Source: Hypsibius dujardini (taxonomy: Eukaryota; Tardigrada; Eutardigrada; Parachela; Hypsibiidae). From it: a stretch of 29,505 bases of DNA. The notes under the pieces were generated by a model. That model saw only the letters and a program-made list of their open reading frames with translations. It was not told the DNA's origin and searched no databases. The translations under genes and the position numbers were made by a program. Below, piece by piece: positions 12,801 through 21,775 of this stretch. Position 1 is the first letter of the stretch, and every line of letters begins with the position of its first letter. Location of the stretch: contig LRSR01003609.1 in NCBI GenBank assembly GCA_001579985.1, forward strand, positions 1 through 29,505. Reading direction: 5' to 3'.

Positions 12801-14333
12801 GAGGAAAGTTGACTGCGGTGTTGAAGAAAACGCCGAAACCGGAGGAAGGTAAACAGCAAGTTCGGCGGTTTCTTCGATTCCAGTGTTGGTGCTGTCGTTT
12901 CTTCACCGTTTCGGAGCAGGATCTGATCAAGCATGTCAGCGGTAAGTTTTTGTTGATTCTTTGACTTTGTTGTCTCAGATAATTGATGGAGACTAGAGCC
13001 CTGCAAACCACACCGCAGCCCGCCGCGCGGGCTGCGGTGTGGGCTGCGATTGCGGTTCAACTTTTCAAGTCGGCCGCAAATCGCACTTGCCGCTTTTCTG
13101 ATACCATAAACAGATATTAGAGAGGTTGAGCAACGCGCCTAAGAGTAGCGTAAGAGTAAGCGTAAGGAAATCGACCAATAGAAATCGTGCGCGAGCGTGA
13201 CCAGACTTACCTCTTACGCCGCATGCGTTACCCCGTCGTAAGGAGCAGTGGGCCTTACGCGGCGATGTAAACATGGCGTAAGGACAATTCAGTATACTTA
13301 ACCCTGGTCAATTACTGGAATTTGACTCAAAATTTTAAGCAACAGTAGTAAGTAGCCACCTGGGTTGTAGAAAACGATGAACTCGACTGAAATAGAAAAT
13401 TTAGAGGCCGATTTTTGTCGCGCATGCCACCGTTCGAGTAACTAAACTTTTCGTCCGTTAAGAGACCATTCGCGTATGTCAATAGACGTAGGGATGGTAT
13501 CAAATGACAAAAGCTACAGTTTGATTTCAGTTGATTTGATTTTGAAAGTCATTTGATCATTTGATCATTTGATTTTTTATTACTCCTTTTTGCTATGAAA
13601 CATGATTTGATTTGATTTAATTTGACATTTGACATTTGATGCCATCCCTAAGCAGAAGGGATTTGTACTTCATGATAGGAAACAGAGACACCAGAAAAAG
13701 AAATCGAATGATGGAATTGCAGAAATATTCGGTTTTACGAGCTGGTATTTTCCAAAAATGACGCAGAATTCAAGGAGAGCATTGCTTAAGGTTACCTTAC
13801 GGTAACGCTACACCCACTACTTCACCTTGCCCTTCGTAGAGCAACACTTTTTATACGCTACTCTTACGCAAAGTACGTACATGACGTATACGTATGTACG
13901 TAAATACGTACGTATGTACGATTTGTTTACGTATTGAAAATTTTATTAGGTTCTTAAATTGGCGGTGCGTTTGCGGTTTGAGGGTGCCAGCCCGCGGGCT
14001 GCGGCGGTGCGGTGCGGGCCGTGGTTTACAAAACAGGTCGCGGTGCGGGCTGCGGTTCTATTTTTTCTAACCGCGCAGGGCTCTAATGGAGACGGGTATA
14101 GGCATTTGATTGAACAGTCAAATGATGCAAACAGGGTGACTAAAAGACAGATAGGCAAATTTGTAGACTAACAGGCATACAATCAGTCAGTCGCTAAGGT
14201 AGATGGCCTATCCGACAGACATGCAAATATGTAGACAAAGAAACATGAATATGTCCAGGCAAGCCGGCAAACAAAGACAGATGAACACGGAGGCAGGCAG
14301 GCAAACAAGCAGGCAGGCAGACAGACATGCAGG

Positions 14334-14365
<32 letters not shown>

Positions 14366-14650
14366 GACGGGCGGACAGGCGGAACCGGACAGACAACTGG
14401 AATAATATCTACATATATTTGAGTCATCTTGGTAATAACCTTTCTTTGCTGCCTGTCTGCAGGACAATCTCACGAAGAGCGCACTCGTAAACGAATCATC
14501 TACTGCAACACCTGCTGTTTTCGGACTCGGAACCGCTCTAAGCTGGTAGATCACCTCAAGCGGCACTCGTGTCACACCGACAGGACGGATGTATCCCCGG
14601 CTTGCCTGTTAACCTTCGGAATCTTTACCTCATTCACGTTGACCGATTAG
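9825..14650 (+). CDS. Tandem winged-helix (KAT6-like N-terminal module) protein with two C2H2 zinc fingers, 4 exons
   Basis: Exons 9825-9968, 11840-12096, 12445-12941 and 14463-14650 join in phase to 1086 nt, 361 aa. Residues about 17-88 match the SAMD1-type winged helix of KAT6A/B, SAMD1 and ZMYND11: IKNQKQRPSFDRI aligns with VKKQKQRPSEERI of KAT6A as I recall it, and AIRDGLLLPVWTKGQECYKDPEN aligns with its SVKDG...SYKDPDN. Residues about 100-170 look like the H15-like second winged helix that follows it in KAT6A/B. Residues about 175-265 are Ser/Asp/Glu-rich and probably disordered. Two C2H2 fingers follow: C281, C284, H297, H303 (unusual five-residue His spacing, split by an intron) and C314, C317, H330, H334. 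No PHD, MYST or bromodomain follows; the protein ends 27 residues after the last finger. In KAT6A and SAMD1 this winged helix binds unmethylated CpG DNA, so a nuclear CpG-reading role is inferred. The start is the first ATG of the frame whose phase fits. A further unseen upstream exon is possible. Confidence 0.8.
10443..10450. repeat. Left target-site duplication of hAT copy A (ATGGTTGG)
   Basis: Pairs with ATGGTTAG at 11208-11215, 7 of 8 identical, directly abutting the TAGAGCCCTGC ends. An 8-bp duplication is the hAT hallmark. Confidence 0.8.
10451..11207 (-). mobile_element. hAT superfamily DNA transposon copy A, non-autonomous remnant (757 bp)
   Basis: The ends are TAGAGCCCTGC and its complement GCAGGGCTCTA, flanked by an 8-bp target duplication. 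The subterminal regions are rich in AACCGCAGCCCGCACCGC-type GC words. The interior keeps a transposase C-terminal fragment on the minus strand (10640-10777), so I orient the element that way. An imperfect 30-bp inverted repeat lies at 10936-10965 and 10995-11024. The same family occurs in opposite orientation at 12994-14085: the left end here matches the right end there, and vice versa. With only 757 bp and a short coding remnant it cannot encode a working transposase. Confidence 0.88.
10640..10777 (-). pseudogene. hAT transposase C-terminal (dimerisation) domain fragment
   Basis: Reads on the minus strand to a stop codon at 10642-10640. It contains GSVTSERLLSKAGFLIDDER, the classic hAT C-terminal signature (usually ATSVPSERLFSKAG...R..L), then SSLESDKADDILFCV. 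The frame is closed by an in-frame stop just upstream, so about 45 codons remain of a protein normally over 500 aa. It is the strongest evidence for the superfamily assignment of the enclosing element. Confidence 0.85.
12130..12415. repeat. CTGT tetranucleotide array, intron 2 of the winged-helix gene
   Basis: TGTCTGTCTGCTTGTCTGTC-type sequence on the plus strand fills nearly all of the 12097-12444 intron. It reads CUGU on the transcript, complementary to the ACAG array in the next intron (14205-14400). Confidence 0.9.
12986..12993. repeat. Left target-site duplication of hAT copy B (ATGGAGAC)
   Basis: Identical to 14086-14093 on the other side of the element. A perfect 8-bp duplication. Confidence 0.92.
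13141..13865. mobile_element. Possible nested element bounded by a CGTAAG-type inverted repeat
   Basis: AAGAGTAGCGTA at 13141-13152 is exactly inverted at 13854-13865, and the segment between has no counterpart in copy A, so it probably entered copy B later. The ends are not well defined and I find no clear target duplication. It could instead be original copy B sequence that copy A lost. Confidence 0.35.
13489..13650. mobile_element. Small MITE (162 bp) nested inside hAT copy B
   Basis: The terminal inverted repeats are TAGGGATGGTATCAAATGAC on the left and, read inward from the right end, TAGGGATGGCATCAAATGTC. The interior is TTTGATTTGATT/CATTTGATCATTTGATC-rich. Flanks AATAGACG (13481-13488) and AGCAGAAG (13651-13658) agree at only 5 of 8 positions, so the target duplication is degraded or absent. 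The inverted ends and size suggest a hAT-like miniature element. Confidence 0.75.
13873..13920. repeat. TACG/GTAC palindromic tract
   Basis: Overlapping ACGTACGTA, CGTATACG and GTACGTAC words give a nearly self-complementary 48-base tract able to fold into alternative hairpins. It lies inside hAT copy B. Confidence 0.7.
14205..14400. repeat. ACAG tetranucleotide array, intron 3 of the winged-helix gene
   Basis: GACAGACAGACAG and GGCAGGCAAACAAGCAGG words run on the plus strand up to about 60 bases before the 14463 exon. The orientation is opposite to the array in the preceding intron. Confidence 0.9.
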
Positions 14651-15360
14651 TCGTGACCGTTGTTTAGGAGGGGATGATCAATAGCCTAAGTCTGGATTCC
14701 ATATTCCGACCCGCCCTCACTCGACTCAATATCCGTATTGCAACTACCTCTCGCTCGCTTCCGTTGGCTTTGAAATCATTGGTTTTGTTTTAAGTTAATT
14801 TAACCGGTCTCTCCTCACACCGGTCGTGGTTGGTTTATGGATTTTTTTCAATATTTTGAGTGGCCGGCACTAGAACGTGTTTTGCCCTACGTTTCGTTAG
14901 TTATTACAATTAACGACGTTGTCCTGCCCGCTTGATTTTGCGTTTCTCGTTCTGTGAATCCTCTCGTGGTAGATTACTTATTGTAAATGTTTTTCTGTTA
15001 ATCCCCGTTGATGAATGTTGTTGTTGGTAACAAATCGCACCGAGTGACTAATCAGAGAATAGAGTTTGGAAGACTGAATCAAGTCCTATCCGATCTATCC
15101 CGAAGAGCGACAGACATGACAGACATCCCCGATTGTGTATGGTCCTTCCGAAAGGCGGACGGTCAATCTAGATGGATGACAGTCTTTTAATGTGTACGGC
15201 AGGTTCGGGCGGTACGCGATTCAACTGGAAGGAGGATGTTCTCTTTCGGCCGGTGACCGTTAATCCGGAAGATGGACGGTCAATCGGTGAAGAGCGAACT
15301 TCCTGAAAAAGGAGTCGGTATAAGGGTTGACAGTCCGTTTCGCAGACCGTCCGTTTTCTC

Positions 15361-15620
15361 GTACTATGACCGTCTACCAACCGGTCTCACCGTCCAACAC
15401 ATGGACTGATTGTTTAACCGTCCGGTCTAACCGTCCACCACGTCCACACCAACTGATTGTCTCATCATCTGGTCTAACCGTCCACCACACGGACTGATTG
15501 GTTCACCATCCGGTCTAACCGTCCACCTCACGGACTGATTGTCTCACCCACCGACCTACCATCCACCATACGGACTGATTGTCTAACCGTCCACCACACG
15601 GACTAACCATTGACGATTCA
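15361..15620. repeat. Minisatellite, about 40-41 bp period, ACCGTCC-rich
   Basis: The word GGACTGATTG (or close variants) starts at 15403, 15451, 15491, 15532 and 15572, mostly 40-41 bases apart. It is separated by CTAACCGTCC and CACCACAC segments. Diverged relatives continue to about 16200, so this is the best preserved core of a once larger array. Confidence 0.85.
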
Positions 15621-16516
15621 AACTGATTGTCAACCTACTTGTTTGATAGTCCACACCATGCACGGATCTACCGCTATCTGGGGTGGTTCTCAACTATCTG
15701 GAACGGATCATCCACCTTCCGGACGGACGACCTGTTCCTCATATTCCGATCGTCCATCAGAAGAATGACTGTTTGTTGTCCCGGCCGACCATTAAGCGTA
15801 CAGACTGAGCGTCCCCAGCCTGACCTTGACCTAAGCTGGCTGTTGACCGTCCGGACCAACGGTTCACTATCCGGGGTAACCGTTCACCACACGGAAGGCC
15901 CGTTGGTTATCCAGACTGACCGTCAATCTACGTGTTATACAGTCTACATTACTCATGGATCGTCCGCTGTCCGGGTTGATTGTTAAAAAACCAGCATGAC
16001 ATTCGGACGGACCGTCGACCTTCGGGAAAAAGGGTCAATCTTCCTTGCGGACAGATAGTCTCCATAAAAAGATTAAGCATCCAAGTCCGGACGGATTGTC
16101 AACCTTTTGGAAAGCCCAAGACCCTTCCGTTCTGACCATCCATCTATTCCGACGGAAAGTCGACGTTTTGATCTGACGGTCTATCTTCCCAGCTGATCGG
16201 ACAACGGTCGATCGGCGTTAATCATTACCAATGTTTCCGCCGTTTCGCTAGTGTCATGAGAATCTGCTGGTCTGCCTAACTGAACTGGTTTCAGATTCAA
16301 TTAATTTGCTACGTGCTTTCCTTCTTTCAAATACGCTGGTTTGCAAAAACATAGTGTAGAGTCCTTCAATTTGCAACCAATTTTAACTAATGTGGCATCT
16401 AGCCAGACATCATTTTGAGTGGAAAATCGATGCCAGTCATAAGTCAAATTGCTAACACTGTGCGCTCTACTATTGCTGGCAAATCTCAAGGGCATCTAAA
16501 TATCGTCTTAATCGAT

Positions 16517-16610
16517 GGGAAAGAAAACTTGAGGAACTGAGACAATGTCTAGAGAATGTCTGTGGTCAGAAAGAAAAAACATGAGGATTGAGACAATGTC
16601 TAGAGAATAA
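16517..16610. repeat. 51-bp tandem duplication next to the caspase stop codon
   Basis: GAAAGAAAA...GACAATGTCTAGAGAA occurs twice, with GACAATGTCT at 16541 and 16592. It lies in the probable 3' UTR of the minus-strand caspase transcript, immediately past its stop codon at 16617. Confidence 0.85.
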
Positions 16611-16616
16611 CTGTAT

Positions 16617-19386
16617 TTACTGAAAGTACTTGGGTTTTCGAGTCTTGGCCTTCGGGCGCAGGTACAGCAGCTTGGTAAAGGTTGTCTCCACGGTCGGAGC
16701 TTGTTTCCGGTTGTGGTGTCCGCTTGTCGTGTTGTTGCAGGCAAATTCGGTGGAAACCTGCTGGCTCACTTTCGTCAGGATCCGCTGGAAATCCATGCTG
16801 GAGCTGTCCGCGTAATCGCACATGTACTGGCAGAGTGTCTGGATGAACCAGGAACCGTGTTCCGGACTGCGAAACGCCGCAGACCCCGAACCGGAGGCGA
16901 AGGCGTAAAGGATGTCCGACCCGGCTGCGACCGTCGGTCCGTCCGTTTCGATCTCTCCGTATCCGTCGTCGGGGGGTGGAGGACTGACAGCAACGGCCTC
17001 CTCTGACTCATTCCCTCGACAGGCCTTGAAAACGAAACACGGGGAATTAATGTACGATAAACATCTCAAAGGTCCAATGCTATTTTAAAGGATCAGAGAC
17101 ATACAAGCTAAAAATCGAGGGAATGAAAATACTTTTCAACGACATGTCTGGACAAGAAGTCCGGCAAGGAGGTCAGACTTGTCGCTAGAAGGACAGAAAA
17201 ATCTGTAGACAGACACACAGGCAACAAACAAAGCGAAATACGGATAGGCAGGTATGAAAACAGACAAAATTGCCGACACACAAGCAGTATTGTTGGCCAA
17301 TAGGCAAACAGACGTGACAAAAGCACAGGCAAACAAACAGACAGACCGAAATGAGCAAACAGTCAGGCAGAGAGACATATAGTCAAAACATAAGTATACA
17401 GACAGACAGTCATTGGCAGGCAGACAGGAAAATTGACAACAGACAGACAAAGATAGACAGAAACCGAGAGGCGAGCATACAGAGAGACTGGCAGGCAAAC
17501 AAACGACAAAATGCATGAATAAATAACGAAAAAGACAAGGAATATAAATAGGCTTGACCAAATAAGGAGTTGAGGATGGTACAACAGCTGAAGTATAACC
17601 AAAATTCAAGTGTATAGTAGAGAGATATCGGTGATTCAGACCTGTGATACGGACAGTTATGCGTGATACAAATACCTGTCTATGTCTCTAGTTTGTCTGT
17701 CTGTCTGCCTGTGCCTGTCTGTTTGTCTGTCTATATTTGCCCGTCGGTTCATTTGACTCTGGTGGTCTGTGGCTCAATCTATTTGTATGTCTATTTTTTA
17801 TCTATGTGTCTGTTTGTCTACTTATTTGTTTGGTTCGGTCTATCTGTTTCTTTGCCTGCGTGCATTTGTTTCTTGATTATTCTTCAGTTTATTCTACATG
17901 TATACTTCACATGCAAATCAATAGTACATGTACCTGGATGATGAAGATCTTTGGCTTGCCCACCAGGGTCTTACAGATATCGCCTCTATGAAAATCGCCC
18001 GTCAGTGCGTCATATCGGCTAAAGCCAATTTTCCCAAAAATTCCCCCTTCGGCTCCATGACTGAGGAAGACTGCGAAGAAACAGTCCGCGTTTGAGTGGT
18101 CGTCCCTCGCCAACTCCTTCATTTTCACCTCCATCTCCGGTGCCGTGAGATCCTTATGCACAGTCACCTTAAAGCCCAGCATTCCCAGGGTTCGTTGGAG
18201 GTTGGCCACATCCGTGTCTGTGCCATCGCGCAGCGAATGTTCAGCGAACCAGTAGTTGTTGAAGATGACCGCGTGACCGCGTCGGGGATACGTCATTGGA
18301 TATTCGTCCAGTCCTACAAAGGAAGTGCAAACTAGGCTGAACCAAAAACGCAACAAAAACGAATGTTTGTTTTCTGGAAATAACACTTAATCATCAGTAA
18401 CGCAGGACTGAAGGACTGCTAACTTTATTTAAGTTTTTTTTACGAAAGCTTAGTTTCTCATTTAGGTTAGTTCAGCTCACAAGGGGTCGGAACGGTAGCC
18501 CACACGTTAATCCGCCCGAATCCTTTTTTTTCAAATAGTCAACTGAATCATTACATTTTAAAAAAATATGACATCTGCCATTAAGCTCCGGTCTTGGGAG
18601 AAAAGAAATCGGAAACTCCAAGAATACCATTTCGTATTCCCATTCCGTTTAACGTTTAATTGTTTGATTAAGATTTCACCGAAAACGTCACTGTTCCATT
18701 TTCATGACTGAATACCGCCGGAGAGCGCATAGTGCGTTGGTTTAAAGTACAGTAAGTATCAGATACAATAAACGAACTTATAAAACAAAATTATCTTTGG
18801 TAGCTTTGGCCAAATTTCAAATTTATGCGTCCTGTGGAAAAATTTTGCTCGCTGAAACATTAACATTATTTTAAAAAGTTTAAAATAAAAGATTCTTTGA
18901 CATTCCATATCGCTATCCCAAAATAAATTTCAAATCAAATGGCAACAATAAAAATATTTTTGGACGTTAAGGGGACAGAGCTAGTAGAAGTTTATGGATT
19001 TCCCATATTCCAGCCCTGGATACATCAGAGCTTGTAGCTCCACCCCCTGAGGTCCAAAAATATTTTCTTTGATGCTACTCGCTTTGAAATTAGTTTTGAA
19101 TTGAAAAATGTTAAAACATCTTTAATTTTATCTGTTACAATAAAAAGAAATCATTTTGTAAACTTTGCAATGAGCAGAGCCATTTTCCGCAGCAGGCATA
19201 ACTTTCCTTATACTGTACAGTACCTGTAACGGAATCGGTAGATCCTTGAGGTTTAGTGTTTTGACTGTGGCCGCCGGACTCCTCCGTGGGAAGACTGCGG
19301 GATCGGCGAGACGGTTGTTTAGACGGGCCGTTTCCGTCGACCTCGGTCAAAATATCCGGAGGGACGGTGGAGCGTTCTTCTTCCAT
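16617..19386 (-). CDS. Effector-type caspase (caspase-3/7-like), complete, 3 exons
   Basis: Cysteine protease of apoptosis cleaving after aspartate. Exons on the minus strand: 19386-19224, 18313-17934, 17024-16617; phases match and give 951 nt, 316 aa, close to human caspases 3 and 7. Residues 1-60 are a short Ser-rich prodomain without CARD or DED. The large subunit carries the catalytic histidine in FLSHGAEGG (H140) and the catalytic cysteine in QACRGN (C183); an intron splits exactly between Q181 and A182. An EIETDG site with D209 is the expected inter-subunit cleavage point, as in caspase-3 (IETD). The small subunit has GSWFIQTLCQYM, matching caspase-3 GSWFIQSL, and ends ...TTFTKLLYLRP plus a basic tail. 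All catalytic features are present, so the enzyme looks active. The start is the first ATG in the frame; a 5' non-coding exon may exist. No death-fold domain is seen, which favours an executioner role. Confidence 0.94.
17100..17520. repeat. ACAG-rich array, caspase intron 2
   Basis: GACAGACACACAGGCAAACA-like plus-strand words, degenerate. It reads CUGU on the caspase transcript. The opposite array follows in the same intron at 17690-17850. Confidence 0.85.
17690..17850. repeat. CTGT array, caspase intron 2
   Basis: GTCTGTCTGTCTGCCTGTGC-type words on the plus strand. Together with the ACAG array at 17100-17520 it forms an inverted pair within one intron, which can fold back in the pre-mRNA. 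Confidence 0.85.
18314..19223. other. Caspase intron 1
   Basis: An AT-rich intron of 910 bases. Apart from a foldback at 18951-19066 I see no gene or known repeat in it. Confidence 0.6.
18951..19066. repeat. Foldback with 15-bp perfect inverted repeat
   Basis: AAAATATTTTTGGAC (18951-18965) is exactly inverted at 19052-19066. The pairing continues inward imperfectly (AAGGGGACAGAGCTA against TCAGGGGGTGGAGCTA) and outward through ATTTCAAA words, suggesting a stem of up to about 60 bases. It is probably a decayed MITE. No target duplication was found. Confidence 0.6.
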
Positions 19387-21217
19387 TTTACAGAACAATG
19401 TGAGATCTCACTGTAAGAGAAAACGTCAACAAGAGAATGGGAAAGGTAATCTTTCAAAGAATTCCTCTAACAAGTGACTTTTGTGACATGTGAGTGAAGT
19501 GCGCGCATGATAAATGCGATATTTCTCTTGAACATGGAATTGTTTGCTCGAACGCAAGCAGATATTGGAAGAGAAACTTGCATTGACACCATTTTACAAG
19601 CCTCGTGGTCGCAGACAGACAACTGTTAGTACTAGTACACAACAGCACACGCGTTATCTTGCAGACCTACATCACCACACCAACCTCCTACCCTCCCAAA
19701 AAACACTATCGAAATACAGTGACAATCGATAACGGTTACATTTACTGTTTTAAATACCGTTTCATATTGCGTAATAGAGCAGTTTGTAATCCTTTTTAGT
19801 CCCTGAAGTAAAAAGGTGACCCAATGGAGTACCATTTATGAAAATAATTTTATTAGGACTTCGGATTTTTTTCAAAGCAAGTTTGAAAAGGCTGGAAATG
19901 GAGAAAAAATTGTTGCTTTCAGTAGTTTTGTTAAGCAGAGTTTAAACTTACTTATAGTGTTGGTAAAGGACGAATCCATTGCTAATTGACCATTGGTCAG
20001 TTGTTTTTTTAGTCAAAGTATCTCCCTGATTGTGAATTTCATTGTCCCTTTAGTTGTGTGTCTCTGTCTTCATGCGAAAAAGGCGGCGGTTCAATTCCCC
20101 GACGAGAATTTTTTCTTACCTCTAGAGGCCGATTGGCCGTGCCAAATGATGTTGTAGTCGTAGTAGGCAGTAGGGGCGTTGTTGTAGTAGGGGGCGTTTG
20201 GGGAAGACTGACAGCCAAGTGCGGCTCAGTCCAGTTTTGCATCTAATTTTGGGATGGACTTATGGATCCATATGCATGGGCAAAAAAGATAGACCGCCAA
20301 ATTGTAACGTACTGTAATACCGCTTCGAGAAACATAAAGGATTTCATTTAAGGTTCGAATTAGTGTCATTTTCGGCAGGGTACAAGCACAAAGGGTTCAA
20401 AGAGCAATTAGAAGCAGCCATTGACCTTGAAGAGTATACATACAGTACCGGCATACGGAACTGAGAGCCTTTGAGTCATCAAAGTACTGTATCAGTTTGA
20501 CTCGGAAACGGAGACCTAATCGAATTCAGAATAGTTATCTGATCTAGTCTCAATATCTGATGTTGGAAATGACGGACGCTTCAGTGGAAACCGGTCATCG
20601 ACTTTTTTTGCCGCCTATTTCTGCAGAATAACCACTGTTAGTAAACCTAAAAAAAATTAAAATAAGTTATTTTATTTGTGGAATAAAAATGTATGTATTA
20701 TTTCTTTTTACCTTGCTATTTTTGTATTTAATAGTGAAAATACATTTAATAAAGATCTTTAACTTATTAGTTTGGTATTTAATTATCAAAATGTATTGAT
20801 AGAGGATTTGGTGAGACCTGCGCTCACAATCAAAACAACCGCTTTAATTATCAACTGCTATGCTGACATATTTTCCCTGGAGGCTTCTTTTTGTTAATTG
20901 GACGGCTGAGCCAATTGAGTGAACCTTTTACTCTGCTCATACCCAGTGAAGGGATTTAAGAATACTCGAGCGATAAAGTCACTGACGGTTTTCCACCGAA
21001 AACCACGCCGAAATGAAAGCGCAAACTAAGAAAAGGATGAAAAACTAGCAACCAACGAAAAAAGAGACATTTTTGGTATCAATCCTCAAAGGGAAACAAA
21101 ACATTCCCAGATTCACAAAATGAGTAGGCTATACCGCAGTGAGACAGTGCAAAACAATTCGCTTGTGCCACAGACAAAGCGGAGGAACAAAATTTGTAGG
21201 AAAGTAAAACCGACGCG
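19387..21217. other. Interval between the OS-9 stop and the caspase start
   Basis: Contains the caspase promoter and 5' UTR side and the OS-9 3' UTR side. A minus-strand AATAAA (plus TTTATT at 20671-20676) lies about 545 bases past the OS-9 stop and could be its polyadenylation signal. A tRNA B-box-like word, GGTTCAATTCC (20088-20098), lacks a matching A box or cloverleaf, so it is at most a SINE relic. A G-rich GTAGTAGG stretch lies at about 20150-20200. No coding exon is seen. Confidence 0.5.
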
Positions 21218-21728
21218 CTATAATTCCATCATTCGATTGGCGATCCGTTCCTTCTCCGTCAAACCCACATCCTTCCCGTCATCCTCTTCGAGATTGTAGC
21301 TCTCCTCCAGTTCATTTGCAATGCGTTGTTGCGGATTAGCGACCAACATCTGCGCGGCAAACAGTCCCGCCAAGTCGCGTTTGATCTGCTCCATCTCGCG
21401 TTCTCCCATCGCGGCGAACCGATTCCCCTGACCGGGACCGACGGCGTTGTTGACCAGTTTGATCTCAATGCCCCCGCCGAAAGAGGCAAACTTCTCACGA
21501 AGCAAGTCTTCCAATTCCCTGGCGCGTCGCTTTTTGGGATCCATCCCAGCGATGATGTCGGAGAATTGGAGGGCTTTCGATTTCGGCGGCGGTAAAGAGG
21601 TTCCATGAGTTCTTGTGGGAGTAGGTGAACCAGTCTTCAAGTCGGCCAGTGCTTCACCTGCGGAAGAGGTTGAATCAGACAAAGTCACATAGGGAGAGGT
21701 AGACAGACAATCCAGTAGTCAAACAGGC

Positions 21729-21775
<47 letters not shown>

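Larger units (their letters stand above)
12994..14085 (+). mobile_element. hAT superfamily DNA transposon copy B (1092 bp) with nested insertions
   Basis: The ends are TAGAGCCCTGC and GCAGGGCTCTA, flanked by a perfect 8-bp duplication, ATGGAGAC. The first about 110 bases match the right end of copy A reversed (CCGCAAATCGCACTTGCCGC shared), and the last about 140 match the left end of copy A reversed (CGGTGCGGGC, ACAAAACAGGTCGCGGTGCG). The strand given is relative to copy A. The middle differs from copy A: it is rich in CTTACG/CGTAAG words and contains a separate MITE at 13489-13650. No transposase motif is seen, so it is non-autonomous. The perfect target duplication suggests it is younger than copy A. 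It lies in intron 3 of the winged-helix gene. Confidence 0.9.
14651..16616. other. Convergent intergenic interval with decayed repeats
   Basis: Holds the 3' UTR of the winged-helix gene on the left and of the caspase gene on the right. From about 15100 to 16200 the sequence is saturated with ACCGTCC/GGACGGT words, most regular at 15403-15610. Positions 16517-16610 hold a 51-bp duplication. Long open frames here (for example about 15627-15986 plus strand) read through the repeats and look like no known protein. Confidence 0.6.

Noticed and set aside
15627-15986. A 119-codon plus-strand frame as a small gene
   Set aside because: It lies inside the ACCGTCC minisatellite relic and its translation is repetitive without family resemblance.
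20041-20110. Possible tRNA or tRNA-derived SINE (GGTTCAATTCC B-box-like word)
   Set aside because: No A box, acceptor stem or cloverleaf could be found around it.
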